Positions 7,490 through 17,020 are shown, counted from the stretch's first letter. The stretch: 64,000 bases of DNA from Bacillota bacterium (GCA_023392595.1 JAEVYU010000061.1:97868-161867); one strand, 5' to 3'. Notes: a model not told the origin generated them from the sequence alone. Program-made: numbers and translations.

Positions 7490-8566
7490 TCAAGGGAAAG
7501 CGGTTTCTTGATCCCGCTTCAGGAGCCCCTGTTCCCTGGTAGGTGGAGTTTCCCATACCAAAATATCGACCCGGCGATCTTTTTCCCAATCCGCCTCATC
7601 ATCGCCTTTGGCAACGGGAAAGTCTTCACCATAAGCATAAACGGTAATTCGCTTGGCATCGATACCCTGGCGGATTAAATACCTTTTTACCGCAGCCGCC
7701 CGCTTGCCAGATAGTTTCAGGTTATATTCCCTTGCCCCCCGTTGATCGCTGTGTCCACCCAGTGCAATATATAGGTTAGCATTTGATTCCAGAAGAGTTA
7801 AATCATCTTTTAATGTCGGAAGTTGATCGGCTGTGACAATGGATTGATTCAACTTAAAATAGACAGGTTGTAACTTCTGATTCAGTTCATCCACCCTTGA
7901 ATAAGCTTCAACCCGGAAAGCCTGTTGAATCACTGTCGTCCGGCCATTTCCCTCCCTGATTTCCAAATCATAATCGCCGATTGTTTTTTGGTCCAGACTA
8001 AAAATACCGCTAAGACTGGATTCTGATTCCAAATCAAGGTTTTCAACGGGAATGGAGGTTTGATTACTCCCAATAAGCCGTAAGGCCAAGTATTTATTGA
8101 AATGGAAGCCCCGAATGATTATTTTAACCGGACCGTTATTCAACCCCCGGTTGGGACTGATGAGCCCGATGATCGGCGCCGGTGGTTCCATGATCGAAAA
8201 AGCTTCTTTCAGCACCATGACACGTTCTTTTTTGAAGAACAAAAATTTCTTGGGATTAATAATGGTCAGATCCCACAATCCAGCCGTTTTACCCCTCAAA
8301 TCGAACTCGCAGGAAATATCGGTTTTGGAAATCCGGTTTGTCTGATCGGCGATAATATCCCTTTGACCGGCCTTGGTTAATTTAACCATAACCCCTTTGG
8401 TGAATTTTTCACCGCTGATCGAAAGATGGACGACTTCACTATTAGAGCCACTGTTTTGAGAAACCATCACCTGGTTTGAAACAGCTCCCAAACCGAACGC
8501 GAGCTGGTTTCCGGTGAATAATAAAACCATGGCGAACACGCATGTTGTTATCAGTTTCTTTTTCAC
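7490..8566 (-). CDS. envelope protein with Ig-like (IPT/TIG) modules and C-terminal OmpA domain
   Basis: 358 residues from GTG 8566, chosen because GAGGGAG lies nine bases upstream and the chain then opens with a clean signal peptide (KKKLITT, then a hydrophobic core ending GNQLAFG). An ATG at 8596 is less likely. Two Ig-like modules follow (about residues 28-115 and 130-220). The C-terminal third (about 240-345) is an OmpA/MotB peptidoglycan-binding domain with GGHSDQRGAREYNLKLSGKRA and RITVYAYGEDFP. It probably tethers the outer envelope to the cell wall. The first module is paralogous to the left-edge gene. An OmpA domain with an export signal supports a diderm cell plan. Confidence 0.85.
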   Translation of the reverse strand: MKKKLITTCVFAMVLLFTGNQLAFGLGAVSNQVMVSQNSGSNSEVVHLSISGEKFTKGVMVKLTKAGQRDIIADQTNRISKTDISCEFDLRGKTAGLWDLTIINPKKFLFFKKERVMVLKEAFSIMEPPAPIIGLISPNRGLNNGPVKIIIRGFHFNKYLALRLIGSNQTSIPVENLDLESESSLSGIFSLDQKTIGDYDLEIREGNGRTTVIQQAFRVEAYSRVDELNQKLQPVYFKLNQSIVTADQLPTLKDDLTLLESNANLYIALGGHSDQRGAREYNLKLSGKRAAAVKRYLIRQGIDAKRITVYAYGEDFPVAKGDDEADWEKDRRVDILVWETPPTREQGLLKRDQETAFP

Positions 8567-8679
8567 GTTTGCATCTCCCTCATGTAATTTTTCCAATTTT
8601 TATATAGGATGTCAACTGATGGACTGTTCTATACCCGGAAGGAGATTAATTTATGAGCGTTAAAACATGTTTTCCCGCT

Positions 8680-8716
8680 AAAAAACCCGCCGCTTCGAAA
8701 GCTGACGGGTTTTTTT
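8680..8716 (-). terminator. rho-independent terminator downstream of the beta-barrel gene
   Basis: AAAAAACCCG and CGGGTTTTTT flank an inner GCTT-CGA-AAGC hairpin. It reads as a terminator on both strands. It lies 30 bases past the stop of the leftward gene ending at 8746. Next to it (8707-8736) are three copies of an AGGGTTTTTT-like 10-mer. Confidence 0.8.
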
Positions 8717-8745
8717 AGGGTTTTTTTAGGGTTTTTTGTTGGTTC

Positions 8746-9390
8746 TCAAAATTTATAGGTCAAACCCAAAGTAAATGCTTTATGCTTTTCCCAGGAGTCA
8801 CCGGAACTGAACTTTTTCTTAAGCCCATCGTAACGGTAACCGAAAGAGGCACCGATATTTTCAACAAAGAAGTAATTCAGTTTTACTTTGCACAAAAATA
8901 AATCGGCATCAATATCCGTATCCGGATCGGCTTTATATTTTCCGCAAAGGGATGCCCCCAACTCTCCATCTAAGCTTACCTTGTCACTAAGGTTGTAGGT
9001 ACCATCCAGACTTAGAAGCGCCGCTTGAAACTTGATGTCGTGCTTATCTTTCTTTTCATTAAAATATCCCAGATTGCCGTATACCTGGTATGCATCTTCC
9101 CTAATCAAACAATAGCCGCCTTTTAAGTCATAAGCATCAGTCCGGATATCACCGATTCCAGGAACTTTTTTGTCTTTGATATTGGCATATTCCAGTCCGA
9201 TTTTGTAACTATCAATGGGAATATTGGCGCCGATTACGTATTGCTCTGAAGTGTCGCTTTTACCGTTACCATTATCATAGGCGCCATTGGCTACCATGCC
9301 ATCCACATAAACAGTGGCCGCAAAAACATAGCTTGAAAGGGTCAAGATCATGATCCCGATAAGAGCAACACCCAATATCCGCTTTTTCAT
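8746..9390 (-). CDS. small outer-membrane beta-barrel protein
   Basis: 214 residues from ATG 9390, chosen for AAAGGAGGTGATG ten bases upstream. A Sec signal peptide (MKKRILGVALIG to SSYVFAA) is followed by alternating amphipathic strands rich in Tyr, Gly and charged residues. The chain ends in LGLTYKF, a terminal Phe typical of barrels recognised by BamA. The length suits an eight- to ten-strand barrel of the OmpA/OprF or opacity-protein type. No specific family is recognisable. It supports the presence of an outer membrane. Its upstream region is shared with the divergent Wzi-like gene. Confidence 0.75.
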   Translation of the reverse strand: MKKRILGVALIGIMILTLSSYVFAATVYVDGMVANGAYDNGNGKSDTSEQYVIGANIPIDSYKIGLEYANIKDKKVPGIGDIRTDAYDLKGGYCLIREDAYQVYGNLGYFNEKKDKHDIKFQAALLSLDGTYNLSDKVSLDGELGASLCGKYKADPDTDIDADLFLCKVKLNYFFVENIGASFGYRYDGLKKKFSSGDSWEKHKAFTLGLTYKF

Positions 9391-9541
9391 TTCGTCATCA
9401 CCTCCTTTTTGAAACATTTTTATGTGGACAGTATTACATTCAGACCCGAAATTTATACCTAATTTAAGATAAAAATAATCTTCAAATGCATGTTCGGCAT
9501 TTCAATTCCTTGGGCGCTGGACTTTATTGGGGTTTATAAAA

Positions 9542-9569
9542 TTGATTCCGATAAAACTTTATGTATAAT
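9542..9569 (+). promoter_or_regulatory. sigma-A type promoter of the Wzi-like gene
   Basis: TTGATT (9542-9547), a 16-base spacer and TATAAT (9564-9569) lie about 60 bases upstream of the chosen start. The match is close to consensus. Confidence 0.6.
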
Positions 9570-9630
9570 CACAAATTTTTTGTCAAAAATGTTATGATTG
9601 ATATCTTTCCTATCGAAGGGGGAAGCTGCC

Positions 9631-10947
9631 TTGGCTTTATCTTACCCTTTTTCCGATTTTAAAACCTGCCGCATGATATTTCTTCTGTTGATCCTTTCTC
9701 TTTATTTCCAAGGAACCGTTTTTGCGGATGACGCTGCAGACTCTTCAACAATGAGTAATGTCGGCGAAGGATATGAGTTACAATATGCCATTCCTCCCTG
9801 TTTTACGGATAACAGTGGTATTTCAATGGTTTATGATCGGCAAAGCGGGGACTGGCATTATTTCATCTCCCCCTATTTCAATCTCCACCCGCAAAATGAC
9901 CGTTATCTCGGTATTGGTCAAGCTTACGCCGACTGGGACAAAGGAGATTTTGGCTTCAGTTTTGGCCGTAAAATTATCACCTTGGGTCCGGGACGATACG
10001 GTTATCCGGCTTTAGGGCCCCTGGAAACCGGGATTTCTGCAGAAGGGTATGATCAATTAGGGTATCATTTTACCTGGGGAAACCTCAAATATCAGAAGTT
10101 TTATGCTTTGGTCTCCGAGTCTTCTTACCGGGCGTTGCTGGGTCAAAGGACTACTTATGATCTGGGGCCCTTTACTTTCGGATTTTCGGAAACCGCTTTG
10201 GCGAATAGTCAAGCCCCTGCATATATTTATCTGCCAATCCCTTTTATTCCGGTTTATTTTTATCAGTACCTGGGAGACCATACCGGCGGCGATGTCAATA
10301 AAAAAATCAATAACGCGGTTGATTTTGATATTACTTGGCAGATCACGGACAATCTAAAGTTTTATGTCGAATATTACATGGACGATCGGCCTTGGTGGCG
10401 GTGGGAAGACGGCCATTGGGTGACTCCCGAATGGGACCGGTGGTGGTGGAAATGCGGTTACCAGGGAGGTATTCAATGGAATAACGCATTTAACAATCCA
10501 GCCCTTACTTTTTACCTCGAATACACCCGGATCGATGACTATACCTATACCAGTTGGCACCCGGGGGAGTGGATGCCGGGGCTCGATTGGACCGATCATG
10601 ACCGCTATATGGGTGATTCTCTTGGGCCGGACGCCGACCGCTGGAATCTGGAATTGGTTTGGCGGCAATCCCCGGAATACCAATGGAGTTTTGCCTATCA
10701 AAGAGTGCGTCACGGAGAAGGAAAAATCGGGGATCATTGGACGTATGTGCCGGGCCGGACAGTTGTTTTTTTAACCGGCACTGTCGAGACGACCGATTTA
10801 TTGGGTATCGGAGTCACCAGGAAGAAGGGAAACTATGATTTCAATATCACCCTGGGGCTGGCCTACATCAACAATGCGGATCATATTGAAGGCGCAAATA
10901 AAGTGGAACCGAAAGCCGCTGTGAATATCAAATATTATCTGCCATAA
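9631..10947 (+). CDS. Wzi-like outer-membrane capsule assembly protein
   Basis: 438 residues from TTG 9631, placed by GAAGGGGGAAG. Another in-frame TTG at 9598 lacks a ribosome site. The signal peptide (MIFLLLILSLYF to TVFADD) is followed by a beta-rich, Trp/Tyr-rich barrel. Blocks such as FSFGRKIITLGPGRYG, GYHFTWGNLKYQKFYA, FYVEYYMDD and MGDSLGPDADRWNLEL match the layout of the Wzi/CapsAssembly family, outer-membrane lectins that anchor capsule. A run rich in Trp (PWWRWEDGHW, DRWWWKCGY) is striking. It sits directly beside the capsule/EPS locus, which supports the role. Family assignment is by pattern only. Confidence 0.65.
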   Translation: MALSYPFSDFKTCRMIFLLLILSLYFQGTVFADDAADSSTMSNVGEGYELQYAIPPCFTDNSGISMVYDRQSGDWHYFISPYFNLHPQNDRYLGIGQAYADWDKGDFGFSFGRKIITLGPGRYGYPALGPLETGISAEGYDQLGYHFTWGNLKYQKFYALVSESSYRALLGQRTTYDLGPFTFGFSETALANSQAPAYIYLPIPFIPVYFYQYLGDHTGGDVNKKINNAVDFDITWQITDNLKFYVEYYMDDRPWWRWEDGHWVTPEWDRWWWKCGYQGGIQWNNAFNNPALTFYLEYTRIDDYTYTSWHPGEWMPGLDWTDHDRYMGDSLGPDADRWNLELVWRQSPEYQWSFAYQRVRHGEGKIGDHWTYVPGRTVVFLTGTVETTDLLGIGVTRKKGNYDFNITLGLAYINNADHIEGANKVEPKAAVNIKYYLP

Positions 10948-10960
10948 CTTCGGAAGGAAT

Positions 10961-11419
10961 TTATGAAATGTTTTGATGAACCCGGAAAAATATTTTTATG
11001 ATTCCGGTGAAAACCACCGCTCCTAAAAAATCCAATAAAACATCTCCCGGTTTGCCAAAACGGAATGTAGTGAAACTTTGGGTATACTCGTCGAGGGCTG
11101 CAATGAGGAAAACCCCGAGTAATCCCCAAATCAAAGGTCTTTTCAATTGCCACAAAAAGAAATAATACCAAAGAATCAGGCCAAAACAGCCGTATCCGGT
11201 AAAATGAAGTGTTTTGCGTAAACCATTGACAATGGTTGCCGCCTGATGAGGATTGAGATGAAAATGGGACGAAAGCCAATGAACCCAATAGTTGCTGCCC
11301 CAACGGGGATCTTCGGAGGTATAAAGTAAAAAGCAAATGATGATGATTATTGCAATAGTCGAAAAAAAGAGACCCCAATTACGGAGTTTGTTAAAACGGA
11401 AAACCTTATAAAATGTCAA
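10961..11419 (-). CDS. VanZ-like membrane protein
   Basis: 152 residues with four predicted membrane helices. It has the VanZ hallmark near the end: LDEYTQSFTTFRFGKPGDVLLDFLGAVVF. The family includes teicoplanin-resistance VanZ and many cell-envelope proteins of uncertain function. The start ATG 11419 abuts the ugd remnant, whose stop codon is at 11420. It is the last gene of the leftward polysaccharide locus and ends 13 bases from the convergent Wzi-like gene. VanZ genes are common at the ends of exopolysaccharide operons. Confidence 0.85.
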   Translation of the reverse strand: MTFYKVFRFNKLRNWGLFFSTIAIIIIICFLLYTSEDPRWGSNYWVHWLSSHFHLNPHQAATIVNGLRKTLHFTGYGCFGLILWYYFFLWQLKRPLIWGLLGVFLIAALDEYTQSFTTFRFGKPGDVLLDFLGAVVFTGIIKIFFRVHQNIS

Positions 11420-11659
11420 CTATTTACCTCCCGGTAAATTTAACTGTTCACCGACAATAATTCGTGACGGGTATAGGTTATCATATAGAGCTCTACCTTC
11501 TCTTAAAAACTCCGGCGAAAAAACAATATTTTCAGTTTCAAACTTCGCTTTGACACTTTCAGTATAGTCTACCGGTATCGTTGATTTGATCACTATCACC
11601 GCATCAGGATTAATCGACAATACATTAGCAATTACGGCTTCTACGGTTCGGAAAAACAT
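11420..11659 (-). pseudogene. internal fragment of UDP-glucose 6-dehydrogenase (ugd remnant)
   Basis: 79 codons that match the middle of UDP-glucose/GDP-mannose dehydrogenases: AVIVIKSTIPVDYTES, NIVFSPEFLREGRALYDNLYPSRIIVGE. Intact enzymes have over 380 residues, with an N-terminal GxGYVG Rossmann motif and a catalytic Cys in the C-terminal half. Both are absent here. The fragment runs out of frame into the 3' end of the flippase gene, whose last residues (NVFPNRRSRNC) are ugd DNA read in another frame. This is a recombination scar; a remnant is not expected to be active. Confidence 0.85.
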
Positions 11660-13067
11660 TAAAATATTTAATCTGTTTTGTAAGCACCATCAATACAATA
11701 TATAGAAATACTGAAACAAAAAACTTAACGATAAACGACATCAGCTTATTTTCGATTCCAAGTAACGAAATGATATAAAGAACAACGCCTATCACACTAC
11801 CGATTATAAAATCCGGAATCAATTGTTTCAAAAATTCAAACGGATTTTTTCCGAACGAATCTTTCACCAGAAAAATAAGCATAGTAATAAAATTACTATT
11901 ATACGCTAACATAACAAAAAAAGAGACACTTACAATGGAGCCGAAATACAAACCGATAAGAATAGAAGATACTGTTGTTACTACTGCCAATAGACCTCTA
12001 TTAAATTGTATTTTAGTCTGATTAAGGATTTGAAACATTGCTCCGGATGTCGCACAAATCATTTGTGACCAAATGGAAATGCTCAACAGCCGGAAGCATG
12101 GAACAGTCTTTGCCCACTGGTTTCCATACAGAATATAGATTAACTCATCACAGGTAAAAAAGCAAAATACCATGGTGAAAGTTCCTAAAAGCGAGAGAAT
12201 CTTAACGGTTTTTAGAAAAGATTGATATATATATTCTTTATCGTTTTGTCTTTCGGCTAGCATAGGTTGTAATACCGGTGTAATAACATTTGTCAGCATA
12301 TTCATTGGATAAAGCATCAACTGGTATGCTTTATTATAGTTACCGAGCTCTGTTGTTCCCATTAATTTTCCAACAAGTAAATTATCAAGATTGCGCGAAA
12401 AATAATTAATAATGTTAAATCCGAATATATATGACGAATAACTTCTTATCGCAATTAAGCTATTCAAATTCCATTTATATTTAAATTTCAATCCACTCCC
12501 CGTTATATTCCAAAAAAAATTGAAAACCGCAGTCAAAATGGAAAAAACTAATAGAGAATAGTATCTAAAACCAAATTTTGCACAAATAATTGCTATGACA
12601 CTACATATAATGCTTACAATTACCTGTCTGACACCGACTAAAACAAACTTTTTCCCCTTTAAAAGCAAACCATTGGGTACAGTATTGAGAGTATTAAAAA
12701 ATACTGCGGTTGCCAATAACGGTCCTACCTTCAAATAGACCTTATCTCCATAAAAATATGAGACTGGAACAGAAATGAAAGCAAAAACAATCGCTAAACC
12801 AAATCCCAGAACAAAGCTAAAAGAATAAATATTATTTAAATCATCGTTTCTCAAATCATGTCTTTGGATAATTGCACTTCCGATACCTAAATCAGCTAGG
12901 ATTGTAAAAAAAACTACAAAAACGTTGATCACAGAGACTATCCCGTAATCTTTAGGAGTCAATATCCTCGCTAATATTGCTGAATATAAAAGTTGTATAA
13001 CGACTACTGAATACTTTGCAGTCATATTTATTAAGGCTGCTTTTTTTATGGATAGGTCCGCAACCAT
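11625..13067 (-). CDS. Wzx-type polysaccharide flippase (MOP superfamily)
   Basis: 480 residues with about twelve to fourteen hydrophobic helices. The N-terminus (KKAALINMTAKYSVVVIQLLYSAILARILTPKDYGIVS) is typical of lipopolysaccharide flippases of the WzxC/polysaccharide-synthase-3 group. These move undecaprenyl-linked repeat units across the inner membrane. The start ATG 13067 directly follows the ferredoxin-type gene. The native C-terminus has been replaced: the last residues overlap the ugd remnant in a different frame. Because only the tail is affected, the transporter core is probably intact. Base composition is AT-rich like its neighbours. Confidence 0.9.
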   Translation of the reverse strand: MVADLSIKKAALINMTAKYSVVVIQLLYSAILARILTPKDYGIVSVINVFVVFFTILADLGIGSAIIQRHDLRNDDLNNIYSFSFVLGFGLAIVFAFISVPVSYFYGDKVYLKVGPLLATAVFFNTLNTVPNGLLLKGKKFVLVGVRQVIVSIICSVIAIICAKFGFRYYSLLVFSILTAVFNFFWNITGSGLKFKYKWNLNSLIAIRSYSSYIFGFNIINYFSRNLDNLLVGKLMGTTELGNYNKAYQLMLYPMNMLTNVITPVLQPMLAERQNDKEYIYQSFLKTVKILSLLGTFTMVFCFFTCDELIYILYGNQWAKTVPCFRLLSISIWSQMICATSGAMFQILNQTKIQFNRGLLAVVTTVSSILIGLYFGSIVSVSFFVMLAYNSNFITMLIFLVKDSFGKNPFEFLKQLIPDFIIGSVIGVVLYIISLLGIENKLMSFIVKFFVSVFLYIVLMVLTKQIKYFNVFPNRRSRNC

Positions 13068-13068
13068 T

Positions 13069-14361
13069 TTATCTCACTTTGTAATAAGATTTAATGACCT
13101 TTACTACGTTCTTAGGCAAAAAAAGGGGGTTCATTTGTATTAGTTTATTTTTTATCCACAGAGTTCTTAATTTCAATTTGATGCTTGATATATCAGATCT
13201 TTTTCCCAACTGTAACCTTTTAAGTTTATTTTTTAAAAGGTTTTCATATCCTTTAATGCTTTGCAAATCGATCTGAATTTCTTTATCTAAACCAATTTTT
13301 CCAGAAACTTTGGCAAACGCGTAGTTGTACGCTCTACTATTTATTAATTGGGAACTTCGAATTTCTTCCATCGAACTTTTATAAACCGTCATCCCTTCCG
13401 AAAACTGATTCCAAATTTCCAAAGCGAAATTGGATCGAATAATGACACTACTGCTTCCTGCCGTTGTTTTGTTTCTGTTAGTGTAATTGTCTCCTACAGA
13501 TATATCTGCAAATTGGTTTAATTTATCCAGGCAATATAGACACCGTTGTAAAGTGTAAAAATCTTTTATTTTCATTCTTTCGGATGCAGGCAGGTCAATA
13601 ATGCTATTATCTTCAAAAACTATTCTCACATTTCCGGGCCAACCATCAGCAGCTTTGCTTCTAAAATATAATTCCTTGATAGGTTTGTTGCAAACCTTCA
13701 AACTTTGAAAATAATGGAACACATTATAATTAAGAGTTCTATCGCAGAACAATCCGATAATAAAAAAGTTATCTCTTTTTAAATTACAAGTATCTAGAAC
13801 ATTTAAAAAGCCATGTACAAAACAGCTTGTCCCAACAAGAATCACTTTTTTATCAGGATGATCAAGTACATATTGAATAGAATTAAAATGGGATATTGGT
13901 ATGTAGCGACTTTTTGGGGTTGATGACAATCCCATTCCTCTTTGATACAACTGTGTTTTAATATTCTTGGAATAATTATACTCGTCGACTAAAAATGCTG
14001 CATCAAACATTTCTGTTTCCAATAAACATTGGACTAAATATGTTATAATACCTCCGCTTGTTGAATTGGCAAGTATTAATTTATCCTTTACGGATGCAAT
14101 ACAGACAGTATTATAATTTCCCACAAAATAATCATTGGGCTTGCTTCGCTGTAAAAACATGTATTTGGCAAAATAAATTTCTTCTTTGCCCGGACACACC
14201 TTGAAACATTTACCACATCGAATACATTTATCTTCATCAATTACAGGTGTATATAATCCATCTTTTGCTTGATAATTAATGCAGTTTTTGGGGCACACGG
14301 ATGCACAGATTCCGCAGGAACAACATATATCGTCCCTGACTGTCTTTTCTATTGTATCCAT
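13069..14361 (-). CDS. ferredoxin / coenzyme F420 hydrogenase beta-subunit-like protein
   Basis: 430 residues from ATG 14361, which has GAGGAG six bases upstream. ATG at 14430 with AAGGTG is possible and would add 23 residues. Two ferredoxin-type clusters are near the N-terminus, CCSCGICASVCP and CIRCGKCFKVCPG. They are followed by FrhB-family N- and C-terminal blocks, including NSTSGGIITYL, VGTSCFVHG and a late CLYCLDKLNQFADISVGD. Such proteins are common beside pyruvyl transferases in surface-polysaccharide loci, where the electron acceptor or substrate is not established. The next gene upstream is such a transferase. A redox step on a sugar or pyruvyl group is an inference. Confidence 0.85.
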   Translation of the reverse strand: MDTIEKTVRDDICCSCGICASVCPKNCINYQAKDGLYTPVIDEDKCIRCGKCFKVCPGKEEIYFAKYMFLQRSKPNDYFVGNYNTVCIASVKDKLILANSTSGGIITYLVQCLLETEMFDAAFLVDEYNYSKNIKTQLYQRGMGLSSTPKSRYIPISHFNSIQYVLDHPDKKVILVGTSCFVHGFLNVLDTCNLKRDNFFIIGLFCDRTLNYNVFHYFQSLKVCNKPIKELYFRSKAADGWPGNVRIVFEDNSIIDLPASERMKIKDFYTLQRCLYCLDKLNQFADISVGDNYTNRNKTTAGSSSVIIRSNFALEIWNQFSEGMTVYKSSMEEIRSSQLINSRAYNYAFAKVSGKIGLDKEIQIDLQSIKGYENLLKNKLKRLQLGKRSDISSIKLKLRTLWIKNKLIQMNPLFLPKNVVKVIKSYYKVR

Positions 14362-14511
14362 TAGCTGCTCCTCTTTGCCTATTGATACAAACATGTCAAA
14401 GTAATATTTCAAATTTTTAAAACCCATCATTGGAACACCTTAGTATTTGTTTAAGCAAAAATTTTGCTATGTTGTCGTCTTATTTTGCTATTTATAATAG
14501 ATACCCTTATT

Positions 14512-15732
14512 TTACCCAGACAGTTCATCGAGGAATTTAAAGCAATTCTCTTTTTTAATTTCTTTAACCTTATCTTCTATGCATCTATTATACAAGGGGT
14601 ATTTCTCCTCCATATCATCAAGCAGCTTACAGAACATTTCTGTGTTAAGACCTTTTCTTATATCTATGACATACTTGCTCTGATTGAACAGATTTAACAG
14701 TTCATAATACTTTACCGCCCAGCCAATAGCGATACATGGTATACCTTGTTTATAAGCATGTACTATGGAATGATACCTTGAGGCAACAATATAATCAAAT
14801 GAAGCGACAATTCGTTCATATTCTAAGCAAGAAAGCTCCTGAGTCATAAGAATAACTTTTTCAATCGTTTTAAAATTTTCCTTAATTTGTATGCATACTT
14901 TGTAGTCTTCAGTGGAATGCCATATTAAATAAACATTTTTTCCCATTTCAAGCAAATAAGAAATGATGACATCATATTTAGATATTAACTCGGCTGTATC
15001 ACAATTTGCAAAGACTCGAATATTGGGTAATATCGCAACCGACTTGTCTTTAATTTGCGGCAATTTTTGAAAATGAGTCCCTGGTTTGAATAAAAACCTT
15101 TCATCGAGGCCACTACTTTGTAAAACTAAATCCGGAGACAGATGGACATTTTTCAATTTATAACGATTTTTTAAAATCTCATAACCCTCTTTTTCACGGG
15201 CAAAAATTATTGTAGGATATTTCAAGTAACGTTTTGCGTTATAATCGACGAAAAACTTTTTTATACCTTTGAAATCAAATGGCCCAAATGATTGGGGCAT
15301 AAGCATGGTTTTAATTCTCTTCTTTGACATTAACTTTATCATATATAGATAAGTTATACATCCCACGATACCCCATTGTGAGGATAATGCAAAACCACTA
15401 ATATCAATCATTATGTCAGCATTTCTTATCGCTTTATGAATTCTATAACGGATACTCTCATCATCATTCCTTTTTTTCTTTAAACCAATAAGACTTGAAA
15501 ATAACCAATAAAATCCTCCCAACTCATATAAAAGATCACGAAATGTAAACGGTAAAATCTCAAAATTATACTTTTTCTTTTCTTCTTCATTCTTCAAATA
15601 ATCTTTAGTAGATAACAGAACTATCTTCGCTCCAGGTTCCCTCTTCCTTAGTTCAGATACTGAAATAAAAGTCATTGCTTGGGCACCTTTATTAAATAAA
15701 TTGCCGCCTATTATCAAAACCTTTTTATACAT
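14512..15732 (-). CDS. polysaccharide pyruvyl transferase family protein
   Basis: 406 residues from ATG 15732, selected because GGAAGG lies seven bases upstream; an upstream ATG has none. The chain opens KKVLIIGGNLFNKGAQAMTF, the family's nucleotide/PEP-binding start. It includes VDISGFALSSQWG, MLMPQSFGPF and near the end DYIVASRYHSIVHAYKQGIPCIAIGW. The family transfers pyruvate ketal from PEP onto sugar residues, or acts as a related glycosyltransferase (CsaB/WcaK type). It lies between the Wzy polymerase and the F420-type protein. The acceptor sugar is not deducible. Confidence 0.88.
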   Translation of the reverse strand: MYKKVLIIGGNLFNKGAQAMTFISVSELRKREPGAKIVLLSTKDYLKNEEEKKKYNFEILPFTFRDLLYELGGFYWLFSSLIGLKKKRNDDESIRYRIHKAIRNADIMIDISGFALSSQWGIVGCITYLYMIKLMSKKRIKTMLMPQSFGPFDFKGIKKFFVDYNAKRYLKYPTIIFAREKEGYEILKNRYKLKNVHLSPDLVLQSSGLDERFLFKPGTHFQKLPQIKDKSVAILPNIRVFANCDTAELISKYDVIISYLLEMGKNVYLIWHSTEDYKVCIQIKENFKTIEKVILMTQELSCLEYERIVASFDYIVASRYHSIVHAYKQGIPCIAIGWAVKYYELLNLFNQSKYVIDIRKGLNTEMFCKLLDDMEEKYPLYNRCIEDKVKEIKKENCFKFLDELSG

Positions 15733-15751
15733 AAATATACCTTCCTTTAAA

Positions 15752-17002
15752 TTATAAAAATCCAAGATTTCCGTTATCTAATTCAAGTTGCTGCTTTCTT
15801 TGATAATTTCTATTTCTACGAATTATATCAATCGAGCATATTAAATAGTAAAATACTATGGTTTCCGGCGAATGCCACTTTCCTAATCCAGCGTCCATAT
15901 ATGTCATAATAGTTAAGATTACCGTCAGTTCCAAAAACACTTTATTTTTTTCAAGTCCATCCATCATAACCAGCTTGCCCAGCCTAAACAAATAAATAAA
16001 ATATCCCGTTGCTAAAACACTTAATCCTAAAAAACCAACACCTAACAACGTTTCATATACACCGTTATGTACATGAGATAAATTAATCTGAGAAGATACC
16101 AAATAACCACCAGCTCCATATCCATATCCTAACAATGGCTTTCTTGAAATATATTCCCTTGCGATATTCCACATATATGTTCTACCAGTCATATTTTGAA
16201 GATTATTTTCACTTTCTCCTCGTACTAAATACAGTATAATATTGTTAAAATTATATAAAACAACAGTGATAACAATACTGACAAACAAAATGTATTTGAA
16301 CTTCTTTTGATTAGCAAACATATGTATGATGTAAGCAGCACCCAAACATGCGATAGTTGTACGCGATTGAACAAGAAAAATACAAAATAGGCATAGAAGT
16401 ATAATAAAAATACGCTTTTTTAGCTCACTCTTATTTATTGCCCATACCAATACAAACGCGCTATAATAACCTGTGGCATTTGCTCCTAACATACCACCTG
16501 CCATCTGAGTTCCAATATAACTCATTGTTTGCATCTTTGAATAATCAGCTGGGTCAAAAATATAACCCAAAGCCATTACTGAAATCAATAATGAAAGCGA
16601 AATAGCAATATAATCCCATACTTTCTCGGGGCCATATTTTTTTACTAAAATGTTTATTAAGAGCAAATCAAATAGTATTTCTACGGACTTCATCAATGTT
16701 TCAAATACATCTACAGAATATATAAGCGAAAACATGCAAACTATGCAATAAATAAATATAACTTTAGAAATCGAGGTTAACCCAATTTTTCTATGCTTTA
16801 CAATATAAAAACTTGCCAATCCAATACCTAATACCCGAAGGCCATACTGAATCATTGTCATATAATCCAGATTATTAATAACCAAAATGAACAAAGTGAA
16901 ACACGCAAACTTTTCATCATTAATTATTAAAATCTTTTTTGATTTAAATAACAAATATCCAAATGTCACCAACCCTACAATAATGTATGGAATTAGTACC
17001 AA
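15752..17002 (-). CDS. Wzy-type O-antigen/exopolysaccharide polymerase
   Basis: 416 residues with about ten to twelve hydrophobic helices. The signature lies in the large loop: LLGYGYGAGGYL, then LSHVHNGVYETLLGVGFLG. This matches the Wzy_C/O-antigen ligase pattern of Gly-rich segment followed by HN and a membrane helix. It polymerises lipid-linked repeat units at the outer face of the inner membrane. The TTG start at 17002 has AGAAGG upstream. It is strongly AT-rich and, as usual for Wzy, poorly conserved elsewhere. Its position among transferases supports the call. Confidence 0.85.
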   Translation of the reverse strand: MVLIPYIIVGLVTFGYLLFKSKKILIINDEKFACFTLFILVINNLDYMTMIQYGLRVLGIGLASFYIVKHRKIGLTSISKVIFIYCIVCMFSLIYSVDVFETLMKSVEILFDLLLINILVKKYGPEKVWDYIAISLSLLISVMALGYIFDPADYSKMQTMSYIGTQMAGGMLGANATGYYSAFVLVWAINKSELKKRIFIILLCLFCIFLVQSRTTIACLGAAYIIHMFANQKKFKYILFVSIVITVVLYNFNNIILYLVRGESENNLQNMTGRTYMWNIAREYISRKPLLGYGYGAGGYLVSSQINLSHVHNGVYETLLGVGFLGLSVLATGYFIYLFRLGKLVMMDGLEKNKVFLELTVILTIMTYMDAGLGKWHSPETIVFYYLICSIDIIRRNRNYQRKQQLELDNGNLGFL

Positions 17003-17020
17003 ATTATTTACCTTCTTATT

